Shown piece by piece: positions 31,383-41,710 of a stretch of 64,000 bases of DNA. The notes under the pieces are model-generated. The model was not told where the DNA came from. It searched no databases and saw only the letters and a program-made list of their open reading frames with translations. Source of the DNA: Fistulifera solaris. Its lineage: Eukaryota > Bacillariophyta > Bacillariophyceae > Naviculales > Stauroneidaceae. Made by a program: the position numbers and the translations under genes. Each line of letters opens with the position of its first letter. Positions within the stretch are counted from its first letter, which is position 1. The stretch is from NCBI GenBank assembly GCA_030295235.1, contig AP026125.1:1054001-1118000 (forward strand), in the 5' to 3' direction.

Positions 31383-32434
31383 CTAACGTCCAAGGACCGG
31401 CGCCCCCTTAAACCATCGTCGAATGGTATAAACTTGATATCCAGTAACCAGCATGAAAAGAATCGTTTCCATTAAAGAGTTGAGAGCCATACGGGAATGC
31501 GAATGTTCGTTCGTCGCGGCATGGACAGCCAGTCGGAGACGTTCTTGACTCTGTTTGGTCTGAATGTCATTTAGCAGTTTGCGCAGTTCTTTGAGTTGCG
31601 TACGAGTTGCCTGGAAGTCCTTGTCCTTAATGCCTTCTATCGCGGCAGTGTCTTGGTCCATGGCTTTTTCCTCTTCTTCCATTATTCTTTGTTGATTGGT
31701 CATGACGTGCCCGTCCTCATCCAATCCGCCAAGCTCGCTTTCTTTGCGCAAATCAATTTCGGCCGTGATTTGATTAAACGACGCTTTTACACAGAAACGG
31801 TACCATCCAGCAAGAGGCGCCTGAATGGTACGAAGGTACGGCTCTGCTTCGGTTTGCACCTTTTTCTTTTGCTTTCGAGCGTGCATCTCTTTTTGATGCC
31901 GTGCTTCCAGAATTTTTCTCCGTTCTTCCGCACGACGCGTCTTTCGCTCTTCTGCCGTCTCGCCCGGCACAGACTCCAACACGGGGTCTTCAAATTCCGG
32001 TTCCCCTAAATTCAAATGCTCAAAATCCACTTCACCGGAAACATCCAGACTCCCTTTGGGCCGTCTTCCTTGATCGAAGGCATCAATGCCGTCTTGTAAC
32101 GCCATCCCCGAAACGACGGCAGCATCCGCTACAGGACCGCTGATTTCTACCGTAGCCCGCAATGATTTTCCGGAAAGCACAAAAAGCGAAAAGGTGGCCG
32201 CCTCGCTAAAACGATTGCGCAGAAAGATACGGCGAAATCCGATGAGTGCGATGTTACATGAGAATTTTGTGACACGCATATGAGAATTTAAAGAAATAAA
32301 CAAGTGATTCATTACCTTTCTTCGAGCTTTTCATACAAACACTCGGATGATCGTTGATTAATAAGGAACTGAAGAGGAAGCGCATGACAAATAGCAAGCA
32401 ACAGAGCGAATCTTGATGCTATAAATAAAACCAT
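31383..32434 (-). CDS. p24/TMED (emp24/gp25L) cargo receptor with a long insert
   Basis: p24 proteins are type I membrane cargo receptors cycling between ER and Golgi in COPI/COPII vesicles. Exon 1 (32434-32316) encodes the signal peptide and the first GOLD strand (FLINQRSSECLYEKLEE), which matches the p24 N-terminal Cys pattern. A 110-base GT-AG intron leads to exon 2 (32205-31383), continuing AATFSLFVLSGKSLRATVEI. Then come GWYRFCVKASF, a coiled coil, and the transmembrane end SLMETILFMLVTGYQVYTIRRWF. The total is 313 residues, against roughly 200-220 usual. The extra length is an acidic then Lys/Arg/Glu-rich helical insert in the middle of the GOLD domain (roughly residues 95-160). The tail GAPVLGR lacks a dilysine. 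Confidence 0.87.
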
Positions 32435-32827
32435 TTTTATTATCTTTTGCGCCGTAGGTAGGAAGGAAAGGATGCCTCAAGGTTACTGTACTTGTCACTG
32501 CAATGTCTTTTGAATCATACACTCCCGTGCTCTTCTTTGATTGTTTGATAAAGTGCAACCGATGCGTCCATGTCCATGGTCGTTGTCGCGCCGGTGATTT
32601 TTATTGCGGTCGGTCGTAAAACCACAAACCAGAAAGGCATCGTACCGGTTTTGATGAACCCGAAATCAATCGCGGATCGTCTCGCTCTCGACTCTCGAGC
32701 GCAATAAACGTGGAAACGCAATAAAAAACTCACAGCATTTTTTTTTCATCCAAGAAGCGACGAATGAATCATCATCATGACCAGGTAACTGACGAACATT
32801 GATTATCGAACAACGTGAGTCAAGTAT
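32435..32827. other. Divergent promoter region, 393 bases
   Basis: Between the p24 gene and the SLC49-like transporter. No gene or clear motif. Confidence 0.45.
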
Positions 32828-34286
32828 ATGTTGGGAGAAACGACGCAGAGAGGCGACATGGCAGCGCTGCATCAGCAGTCAAGAGAAGACGATGAAGAAT
32901 CACTTGTACAACGAGATGAATCTACCGAAGAATCTAGCAACCCGTCGAAAATACCCGTACATGCCGACCGCTGGCGTGTCTTATTCTCCTTTGCAGTACT
33001 CTCCATGTCAAGTGCATGGATCTGGATTACGTGGTCTCCGATTGTACGACCAGCAGCCGCTTTTTGGAATGTTCCTTTGGGTCATGTCGATGCATTGGCG
33101 GGCATCTATTTGTACGTCTATGTCCCCTGTTCCTTTCTATCACTCTATCTTGTGGTCAACTGTCTCGGCCTTTACAATGGCTTACTCGTCGGGGCCGTGT
33201 TTAATGTGACGGGTGCAGTGATACGGTGGGCATGTCTTCGATCGTATCAGATGGTCTATATCGGCACCTTGCTTTGCGCCGTAGCGCAGACTTTCACGCT
33301 TTCGACTCCACCACTCATTGCTGCTCGATGGTTTGGTAACTCGGAACGAGCTACCGCCACAGGCCTCGGAGTCTTGGCGAACCAACTCGGTACAGCCGTG
33401 GGTCTCGGAGCTACCATTGTTGTCGATTTCGCAGCGACAGACGACAAAACGTCCTCCTTTCTGTTAGACGAGTCCAAGCTACGTACTTATTTGGGTCTGC
33501 AAGCTGTCGTAGCGATGACTGCTATTGTATTGATTTCTGTATTTGGAAGTGAAGAACCACCAGCGACACAAGACGGTGGCGTAGAGACTCACCAAACGGA
33601 ACCAACTCAAACGGAACAATCGTTATTGGTCACGTCTCAATCACCTCAAGAGAAAAACAACCGTCTCAACAATCGACCGAAGTATATCGAGTCCGTGGGG
33701 CGAGTCTTTTCCAGTCCCAATAACATTGCCTACATGCTGTCGTTCGGCATGGCAGTCGGAGTATTTTATACCATTCCAGCATTTATCAGCCAGATGACAC
33801 CGCTCTCGTGGTCCCCTCGAAGCAATGGCTGGTTGGGCGTGTTTTACCAGGTCGTCGGAGCTTACGCCTCCTTTCAAACTGGTCGCATTGTGGATGCCAG
33901 TCAACAGCATCGCAGGGTATGTTTGACACTGTTATCGGTCGCTAGCTTTTCGCTGGTCGCTCTTCTCTTTACGCAAACATTGCTCAAAACTGAAACATGG
34001 GAGAAAGATGCGGTCGTCTTTATTTTGATCTCGTTAGTTGGGTCTTCGTTGGCTTCATGGAACTCGGTCGGGCTGGAACTCGGGACTGGTATATGCCACC
34101 CTGCCAACGAGGCTGCGGTCGGGGGCGTGCTCGAGGCCGCGGCTGAGCTTTTGGTTTCCTTTGGGTCTTATTGGGGGCCAACTGATTGAGACCCCGATAA
34201 TGTTTTTGGCTCTTCTGGCGGGTGTGATATCAGTCGCCGGTATGATTCTATCAAACCTAGATACAAGAATGAAGCGACCGTTATGA
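32828..34286 (+). CDS. Major-facilitator transporter, FLVCR/SLC49-like (one frame break)
   Basis: This is a 12-helix MFS carrier resembling the SLC49 (FLVCR) family, whose animal members move heme, choline or ethanolamine. Family-like segments: RWRVLFSFAVLSMSSAWIWI near helix 1, LYVYVPCSFLSLYLVVN, GAVIRWACLRS, and ERATATGLGVLANQLGTAVG in helix 5. A hydrophilic loop rich in Glu/Thr/Gln separates the two halves. The ATG at 32828 leads a 45-residue acidic cytosolic tail. The frame breaks at G5 34173-34177 (one G short). Restored, the last helix reads QLIETPIMFLALLAGVISV and the stop is at 34286. Without it the protein ends at 34189 and lacks its last helix. The substrate is unknown. Confidence 0.82.
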
Positions 34287-34604
34287 GATTGATTTCATCC
34301 GTAGTCAACGAATTTGAAACATCGTTTTCATCTTAGGCGATAGTCGAACATCAAACACCGCCCCCTCCAGAGACTCTAGCCTACGGAATCGCACTTTCAA
34401 GCCAAATGTGCAAGTTCCCTTTATCCATTTTTACATGCGATAAATCAAATCAATCTGTAGATGATCTATAGGCGGTGATGTATAGATGAACTCGATCTAT
34501 CATAACAGGTGTACTGAATTTACTTCCATCATACCAGGCTCGCTACAATGACTGGCCACGACAGACATACTTTTGACTTCCGCGAAGACTGGAAATTGAC
34601 GGGC

Positions 34605-35101
34605 TTAATCCAAGTCCTTGCACTTCTCCCGCATTTCTCCTCGTACCACTAGATACTGCCACAACCAGCCCTTGATGCCATCGTAAAACAATTGACAGTC
34701 TCCTTCGTTTCGGTCTACGATGATAAGACCCGGCCATCCGATTCTCATGAATCCTGTCAATCTTACGAGCTAATCCAGAATATCCGCTCGCTTGCGCTTG
34801 GAAGTAAGGTGATGCGAGTAAACGAGTTTTCGACACAGACAAGCATGTGAATCTCGAGCGTCCGGGGTAACATGATCATCATCCTCACTCGCTTCTCTGT
34901 GCGCATCTTCGTTCATCCACTTGTCTTCATTCTCGTGCATCCATTCCTCAACAGCGTTCAAGACAGCATAGAGAGCTTCTTCGCCTGGTAAAGATGCTGC
35001 TACTTGTTGAAATACTTTATGTAAAGCTGGTTGTAGCTGAAAAGCAACTTTGCGGTCGATTGTATTCTCCTCATCCACTTTCAATTCAATTTGCAATATC
35101 T
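34605..35101 (-). CDS. RWD-domain protein (RWDD2/DUF1115-like), 5' end unresolved, in-frame stop
   Basis: Two pieces in one frame resemble RWDD2-type proteins. Upstream is the end of an RWD domain (IELKVDEENTIDRKVAFQLQ, ALYAVLNAVEEWMHENEDKW), then the DUF1115 hallmark KLVYSHHLTSKRKRADILD. A TAG at 34770-34772 interrupts it, after which the same frame reads TGFMRIGWPGLIIVDRNEGD and WLWQYLVVRGEMREKCKDLD before a stop at 34605. The family has about two more residues between ILD and TGF. A neighbouring frame there reads LARKID, so a compensating pair of indels is more likely than a true nonsense codon. The N-terminal part is not found with confidence; an exon upstream of a CCTAG acceptor near 35125 is possible. 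Confidence 0.6.
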
Positions 35102-35995
35102 CTCCTTCACCGGGTTACTGCCTAGGCAAAAATAAGCACAAAAGCCACGCCGGAGGACCGGCTTTCAAAGAGCGATGTACAGTAACAAGTCATCCTTCCT
35201 TCGAGCAGCAGGCTTCGGTCCGTTCGTAAACGGCTTTGACAAATAATTCGAGTCCATTTTCTTGTCGTATTCTATCATTCATTATTTGACTGGTAGATAT
35301 ACTTTAGCGCATGAACAGCGCGTTGACGCCGAATGAATAAATCACTCCATTCTTGAAGGAACGTTGTCGATGTTATTTGCTGCTTGCATCACAGATCACA
35401 AGGCCAATGTTTCCTTTTCATGGCGGCAACCCGCCACATAACCACAACCGCATCATCGCGTCGCGTCGTCGCGTCTCATCCGCTTTCACAAAAGCTCTGC
35501 ATGCTGACGTCGACTATAGATAAGATAGTATGAACAATATGAGTCACGGTCATGCAGTTTGATCACGAGTCTGAAAGAGGGTCCAGTCTGTCCGTGCGTC
35601 CTGAGCGACATTTTTCATACACGCTCCGACATGTCGCATTCTGAAAGTACCGCTCCGAGCACTAGACTACTTATATAGGTTATATCATCAGAATGCCTAC
35701 TTTACTATCCTAGTGTAGAAATCCGTGATTTTTTGCTCCCAAAATGCAAGGGGGTTGCCCATGATTTTTGGCTCGATTTTACCATAGATACATAGTACCG
35801 TAAGTGAATGTTTTTGTTGCCCAATCTTCAAACAAAACGTCCCTCGTAACCTTTTCTTTATCTCCTTCATAGAAAAAGCCGAGAACTCTGCTGTTTTGTC
35901 GACGCTTCGAGTGAGTCGATCGTCGTCCCCGCACAGCACGTCATCTGACCACGTTTTGTCAAGGCATTTCGTTTTTGTATTGGCGTCCACGTGCG
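35102..35995. other. Intergenic, about 0.9 kb, may hold the first exon of the RWD gene
   Basis: A short minus-strand frame from an ATG near 35280 (MNDRIRQENGLELFVKAVYE) reads like protein and could be a first exon of the neighbouring gene. The rest, including a GTCGCG-rich stretch near 35460-35480, shows nothing recognisable. Confidence 0.35.
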
Positions 35996-37061
35996 ATGAA
36001 AAGGACATCTGACGAGAAATCCGCTTCATTTCCTTATCGAGATTGTTACCACTTGTTTGCAAGCCACACGACGTATCATTGTGCATTGAACGGTTGCGTT
36101 CCGTGCGCGTACAAGATTGGATGCTTTGATGTTGCGTTGGATAAAGAATTCTGTAAAGCCGCACCAAATCAACGACCCGAGCAGTGTCCTCGGTCTTTGA
36201 GCGAAAAGGGAGAATCGGGAACGCTGGGATATCAGAAGGGGATGAAAATTTTGACCGTTGGGGATGGTGATTTTTCATTTAGTTTAGCACTGGCTCGCAT
36301 CATATCAGGGAATGGTTTAATAGCAACGTCGTATGAATCTAAACAAACATTGATGCAGGTTTACCCTCAAATTGAAGTCACCATGGCCGAACTGGAGAGT
36401 TTGGGTGCAATACTGCACTTTCAGGTGGATGCAACGCGCATACGAGAGACGCTAGATACTGCGAGACCGGGTCTTTACGACCGGATCGTCTGGAATTTCC
36501 CCCTGTCAAGCAGTTGCCAAAGGACGAGACGGACAGAATGAAGAAATGGAGAACAACAAGAAGCTTGTTGCGGATTTCGTTTCTAATGCGAAAGGGCTAA
36601 TGGTGAGAAAAGGTGGACAAATTCATATCAATCACAAAACCAAGGTATGGGAAATGTCAAGGTTGAATTGATTGCTTTCCAATCGTTGCTCATTTTTCTT
36701 TCATCAGCCTCCCTTTAACCAATGGAAAATAGAGGATGTGGTAACGGCATCGTCTACAGACGCTCCTCAACTACACTATTACGGGCGAATTTGTTTCGAT
36801 CGTTGTTTGTTTCCACCATATATACCCCGCAAAGCCTTGGATAAGAAAAGTTTTCCCGTGCACGATGCCTGTACATATATTTTCGGTTTAGACGGTCAAA
36901 GCAATCCTTTATCCGACTCGGTTCACGAATGGGAAGGCTCACAAAATTCAAGCTTGCTTATTAAGGTGAATGAGGAAAGCATCTCGCATATTCGACAATC
37001 CATTCTAACTAGAAAAGACGTTTCCAATCGCATTCATAAGCGGCTAAAGTCAAGATATTAA
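35996..37061 (+). CDS. BMT5-like 25S rRNA (uridine-N3)-methyltransferase domain protein (one frame break)
   Basis: The domain is the Rossmann-like DUF2431 of fungal Bmt5 and plant homologues, which use S-adenosylmethionine; Bmt5 makes m3U2634 in 25S rRNA. The start is the ATG at 35996. The core begins MKILTVGDGDFSFSLALARI (SAM-binding GDGDFSFS), then TSYESKQTL, FQVDATRI and YDRIVWNFP. At the C5 run 36499-36503, one extra C shifts the frame. Without it the reading continues through KKLVADFVSNAKGLMVRKGG and IHINHKT to a GTATGG donor near 36643. After an intron, exon 2 (36707-37061) continues PPFNQWKIEDVVT and ends RLKSRY. Residues before the core carry several Cys and may bind metal. Confidence 0.85.
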
Positions 37062-37154
37062 TCTCTTTTTAACAAGTATGCCTCCAGTTCTCGGTCTGTC
37101 TTAGCTGGACTTTCGTTTCGATTGCGACATAAAGTCAAGTTGTTCTCCTTGCCA

Positions 37155-39159
37155 TCAGTATCCCATCTGGTACTGGGTTGGCTGTGCTGGGGGCGCTTGT
37201 TGCGGCTGGGTGGCCCACGGGTCTTGAGGTGGTTGCGGCTGGTACGGGTTATACCCTTGAGGTTGAGCCGATTGTTGATAAGCCTGAGCCGGCGGGTACG
37301 ACTGCTCTTGTTGATAAGGAACCATTGACTGTGTGGCTGGTGGTTGCTGGTAGGGCATGGAGGGGGCTCCCGGATAAGCTTGCGGTGCACCGGCTGGAAT
37401 CATTGCATTTTGATATGGCTGTCCGGGCATTGGATATGTTTGCTGAGGCACCTGCCCATAGCCAGCATTGGCAGCAACAGGGGCTTGGGCACCGTATGCC
37501 GCTGCGTACGGTGCCTGATCATACTGAGGGACAGCCGATTGGGACGGAACGTCATCCCAATTGTTAACATCCAACAAATCAGCCTCTTCACCAGGTTCGT
37601 CATCCTTCGTTTCTTGTGCGTGAATTTCGTCATCTCTTGCTGATCGGCCGCCTTCTCGTCCGTAGTCACTGCCACCGTCTGATATTGAAAAGAATCCGAT
37701 TAGTCGTGTTGCTTGTTTATAGGCAACCAACGAGTGTGACAGCAATCTAACTTACCGCGATCCTTTTCCTCTTGAGTCGGAGGCCGTCGAACAGCACCGG
37801 TAGCTCGAATGCCACCGCTCAGAGGTGTGTTGCGCATGCACTCTACCAACGCTTCACGCAAATCATCGACCTCCTTGGGATTATAAGATCCAAAAGCCGC
37901 AGCAATGGTCGGCCCATAATCCATCCACCGCTCCAGCTTGAACTGGCGTACCATTTTGTTGCCGTAGGCTTTCGTACGACACTGCGTCACCTGATATCCT
38001 CGTACGTTGGGCTTGTACAAATCATGAACAAAGTTGACCGCGAGTTTGATGAGAAAGTTGCGCTGCGTCTGATCATGATAAGGGTTATTTAACCAGTCAT
38101 CGAAATCTGCTTCCGAGCGAAAGAAAAGCATAGTGTGTGGTCCATAACGTATCCAGAAGACTTGTTTCCATTTCTTGATCACAATCGTGCGAAACGAGAT
38201 ACGCGCCAGTACATATCCCCGCTTTTGCACGAGTTCCGCCTTGGGAAGGGGAGAAGCGCCCATCGGAGCTTCTCGCGCTAGTTCGGTGCTGAATTTGTTG
38301 CGCGGTGATCCGGCCGGAATTTCGTCATTGGCCGAAACATTTTCGACATTGCGATACGCGGGGTGTTCATCGGCTCGTACCGACGGTGGTGCCTCACTTT
38401 TGGCTGATAACGCGGCAGACTGGCGACATCCGCAGTCGGAGCTGGAGCCGGCGCTGGCTGTGGGGCATTTCCAAAGAAATCAAGATCGTCCGCTGGCGGC
38501 GCGGTTTGCGGAGGGGGCGCATAGTGTTGCCCGTAGGCTCCAGGTTGCGGAGGAGGAACGGCCTGCGGGGTATACGAGGCTGGCGTAGGAGCTGGAGGAG
38601 GGGCCGTAGCAAAAGGATCGAACGGATTTCCGCCTGGTTGGGGTTGACTAGGCGCATACGCTCCGTAAGGATTACTTTGAGTCTGAGAAACGACCAGCGC
38701 ATTGTCGTAAGCAGGAGGCTGTTGAGCATAGGGGTTGCCTTGATATTGCGAAACAACGAGAGCATTGTCAATCGGTGGTTGAGGTGGAGCTGCGGCATAG
38801 GGAGCGTATGCGGAAGGAGCCGGGCCTTGTTCGGGTGGAGCATAAGGGGACGTTTGCTGCCCAAAAGGATTGTGACCATACGGATTGTAGTTTGCGGGGG
38901 CAGGAGGTTGCTGCTGCTGAGGAGGAGGCGCTGCGAATTGCTGAGACGATTCATAGGAGTAAGCTGAATAGCTCTGCCCTGCAACACTTTGATTGTCAGG
39001 TTGCCCATAGGCAGATACACCAAACGGATTACTCGGCTGCTGCTGCTGCTGCTGCTGCGGTGGTGCTGTATTTCCGCCGCCCGTTGCACCGAAAGGATTA
39101 CCGGCCATGGGAGCTTGACTTTGAGCAGAACCTCCAAAAGCAAACGGATTATCAGTCAT
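37155..39159 (-). CDS. NPF/DPF-rich protein with a central PH-like region (one frame break)
   Basis: This is probably an endocytic or vesicle-trafficking adaptor, by motif content only. The N-terminal ~250 residues are Pro/Gln-rich with NPF motifs (TDNPFAFG, GNPFGATG, SNPFGV, HNPFGQ) and a DPF (NPFDPFAT), the ligands of EH domains and AP-2 ears, plus two copies of DNALVVSQ. A central 150-residue domain (KAELVQKRGYVLARISFRT, WKQVFWIRYGPHTMLFFRS) looks like a pleckstrin-homology fold. A C-terminal acidic segment, DLLDVNNWDDV, precedes another Gln/Pro/Tyr-rich tail. Exon 1 is 39159-37756 and exon 2 is 37678-37155, with a 77-base GT-AG intron. The frame breaks at T4 38398-38401 (plus), one base short; restoring it links QPKSEAPPSV to the PH-like part. 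The family is not named. Confidence 0.7.
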
Positions 39160-39463
39160 GTTACGAGAAAAAGGTTCTTTCGCGGTAGGGTATCAGGTTT
39201 TTTTCTTATTAACAGGCTTCTCGTGGCAGTCGCATGTCAAAGATGCGTTGGGGCATCGTTTTGTTTTTCGCATGATCGATGTATTTCAGTTTCACACACG
39301 TGTCGGCGGTCGGCGCGGAGCAGATTTTGACAGGACAACTCTCCACTGTAGAGTACGAAGGAAAAAAGCCGATGAAGTGCCATAAGACAAAGGCGTAGTC
39401 GTACAGGTTTTCGGATCGCTATAATCCGTATTTACTATGCTCCCAAAGTGAAGACGACCTTCT

Positions 39464-39486
39464 CCAGACTGCATCCCAGTCATGAA
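39464..39486 (+). repeat. Dispersed hairpin motif, copy c
   Basis: CCAGACTG, catcc, CAGTCATGAA. It sits in the first unit of the 39.4-40.3 kb array. Confidence 0.5.
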
Positions 39487-39684
39487 TCAAATCATTCCGA
39501 GCCACACTGCTACACAAGAAGGGATCTTTCGGCTAACATGGTTCGCTATAATTGCTTATATCACATTGAAATGGTCAATAACATCTTTTGCGACGCACGT
39601 ATCGATCGATTCCGCCAGAAAATAACGGAGAGCCAATTTTTCTTGTATTTACTATACACCGAAAGTGTGATGGTCTCAACTTTG

Positions 39685-39708
39685 CCACGACTGCAATCCA
39701 GTCATGAA
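39685..39708 (+). repeat. Dispersed hairpin motif, copy d
   Basis: CCACGACTG, caatc, CAGTCATGAA. It sits in the second unit of the array, just before the MITE insertion site. Confidence 0.5.
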
Positions 39709-39723
39709 GCATGATGTTCCGAT

Positions 39724-40029
39724 TAGACATGTGACTCCCTCTAAAATTCTGTGGCAGTGAAGTGACTTCCATGGCAAGCTCTCGGCAGTGAAGTGGAAGT
39801 GAAATCACTCCCGTGTCGCACTGAGTATAGTATGTGCTAAACTGTACTCTTGTCAGTCACTTACTCTAGGGACTGCCTCAAGTGCACTAGGGTTTTGACT
39901 TCCTACGTAGCTTTACGTAGGTGTAGTACTTGGCAGTGAACCCTTTTGGCTTGGAAGTGAAGTGAAGTGGAAGTGAAATTTCCTCACGGCAGTGAAGTGG
40001 ACGTCAGCAGTGCAGAAGTCACATGTCTA
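39724..40029. mobile_element. MITE, hAT-like, 306 bp with 8-bp target duplication
   Basis: Perfect 13-base terminal inverted repeats, TAGACATGTGACT (39724-39736) and AGTCACATGTCTA (40017-40029), are directly flanked by the 8-base duplication GTTCCGAT (39716-39723 and 40030-40037). The interior has several copies of a subterminal block GGCAGTGAAGTGGAAGTGAAAT in one orientation. There is no coding capacity. The 8-base duplication and subterminal repeats fit hAT-type elements; TAGAC at the tip is close to, but not exactly, the usual hAT terminus. The unit 220 bases upstream carries the same locus without an insertion (ATTCCGAGCCACACTGC). Confidence 0.85.
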
Positions 40030-40215
40030 GTTCCGATCCGCACTGCTACACAACCGACGCTCGTTCCGCTATTGTAAGCGCGAATTGTCGTGGTCACAAT
40101 GCAGTTATCAACAGCAGCATTTTCACTGCACGCCTTCGAATTTTTACTTCGGAAAGCCAGGAGGCTTGCCTCAATCCAAATTTATTATATACCCATAAAT
40201 GTTGTCCGTTTATCT

Positions 40216-40238
40216 CCACGACTGTTTTCAGTCGTGAA
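40216..40238 (+). repeat. Dispersed hairpin motif, copy e
   Basis: CCACGACTG, ttt, CAGTCGTGAA. The eight bases CACGACTG and CAGTCGTG pair perfectly. It sits in the third unit of the array. Confidence 0.55.
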
Positions 40239-40260
40239 TCACTATTTTCCTAATCATAGA

Positions 40261-40811
40261 TTGCCTACCGGACCGCCGTTTCTTCTGCTTGTTAATCCAG
40301 AATGTTTTCATTACAATACAGCATCTTACAGTGTCATGTGCAATGTGTCCCTCAATTCATTTCGTCGATCGATAATGAATGATTGTGGAAATCCTTGTCA
40401 TCAGTATGTACTAAACCTGGTACACCTGACTTAGGTTTGAAAAGAAGTGGCCTAGTCTATGTCTATGCGAATGATGGGAGCCTTAAACGCATCAAGATTC
40501 CCTCCTTTTCACAGTAATACATACTAATGGACCGATTACATGAATCCAAATGCTGAATTACCTCAGTTTAATGGGTTGATAGTCTAGACAGCCGTGGACG
40601 CTTTTTACCACTTACGTTTCAATAGTAACCAGAGAGTAACTTATAGAACGCAGCAGCAACTGTTGAATGCGATACCATTTTAGCTGTAAACATCCCATGC
40701 TGTAGCCAGCGCGCAAAGCTCAACCGACAAAATAGTCGCAGCAAAAATCTGTTTGAGGCATAGCTATTCCATTTGTTAAAATTTCATGCGAACGTCCCGC
40801 CGTTCCCTAAT
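40261..40811. other. Intergenic, 551 bases
   Basis: Between the array and the small minus-strand gene. No coding or structural signal seen. Confidence 0.45.
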
Positions 40812-41114
40812 TCACCGTTTGCCTTTTTTTACCAAAGTCTTTGACTGCACCATCATATCGATCAGAGCCCATACTTGCAACTCTTGGGGCGATTTACAAC
40901 CATCGGAAGCGAGATTCTGTTCACGTTCCAGCGCCTCTAAAGCTTCTTTTCGCACTCGATCACCCACTTCAATGAGTGTTTTATCGAACAAGTCAGTGAA
41001 ACGCTTTGGGGCGCCATTCGGTTTGGCCAGTGCTTCGCCGAATAATGCAGCCAGTCTTTCGCGTCGCGACTCGTCCGTCGGCTCCAGTGAGAGAGAAAGG
41101 ATCAGTTCTTTCAT
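40812..41114 (-). CDS. Small uncharacterised protein, 100 aa
   Basis: This is an intact frame from an ATG at 41114 to a stop at 40812. It is almost entirely helical by composition: MKELILSLSLEPTDESRRE, LAALFGEALAKPNGAPKRF, TLIEVGDRVRKEALEALERE, ending QVWALIDMMVQSK. No Cys pairs, signal peptide or membrane span. I recognise no family. The composition and well-formed amphipathic helices favour a real gene. Confidence 0.5.
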   Translation of the reverse strand: MKELILSLSLEPTDESRRERLAALFGEALAKPNGAPKRFTDLFDKTLIEVGDRVRKEALEALEREQNLASDGCKSPQELQVWALIDMMVQSKTLVKKGKR

Positions 41115-41710
41115 ATCTTCTGTTTCTTTTCCGAATCTGACGACTTTGTCAGCAGAAACCGCGCAGGAAGCCTTGTGGCGGCGGGAACTCGAAACGCCAA
41201 TGAATCGTTATCGCAAAAAACGAATGTAAAGCATGCAATTATCACTGATAATCTCATCGTGAAAGTGAATTGGGAATTCGCTATTTATCTTGCGCAGTAG
41301 ATAGTGTCTCTGTATTGAAAGAGAGATTTTACTTAAAAATTTTCGAGAGAATTAAAGAGGATAGCCGTGTATTCGCATTGCCAGTGGGCTCTTCCTCGCA
41401 TGAGAAGATCATCATCTTCAAAAATCTCAAAACAACAAGATCCGCGATGCGGAGGAGAAAAAACCCGCGCTTTAGATTACCAGTATTTACCTTCTCGAAA
41501 CGTCATTCAGTACATTTACTTAACGATTTGGGTACCGTAAGGATGCCATAAATGTTTGCCCCCAACGCCCGCAACGCTTTTCGCGGACATTATAGTGCGA
41601 GACATTTCCTTTTGCATGCCGAAAGAAAAGATCTTACTTGCACGCTTTCAGCGAAAAAAACTTCCATTTCTTGGTTTCGTAGTGCCTTTTGTCAGAAACC
41701 GTAACCGAAT
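41115..41710. other. Divergent upstream region, 596 bases
   Basis: Between the small protein and the kinase. A plus-strand open frame at 41270-41551 is Arg/Lys-rich without protein-like pattern and is treated as leader sequence. Confidence 0.4.

Larger units (their letters stand above)
39410..40260. repeat. Tandem repeat, period ~217-221 bases, three copies, interrupted by a MITE
   Basis: Each unit has TATTTACTATA-like sequence, about 35-45 bases, then a hairpin (at 39464, 39685 and 40216), then ATTCCGA/GTTCCGAT and CACTGCTACACAA. The first two hairpins are 221 bases apart. The third is 531 bases further on, or 217 once the 306-base insert and its 8-base duplication are removed. No coding frame is credible. 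Confidence 0.75.

Noticed and set aside
35697-36278. 193-codon minus-strand frame overlapping the BMT5-like gene
   Set aside because: Largely antisense to the conserved methyltransferase core.
38305-38967. 220-codon Arg/Trp-rich plus-strand frame
   Set aside because: Antisense of a Pro/Gln-rich coding region.
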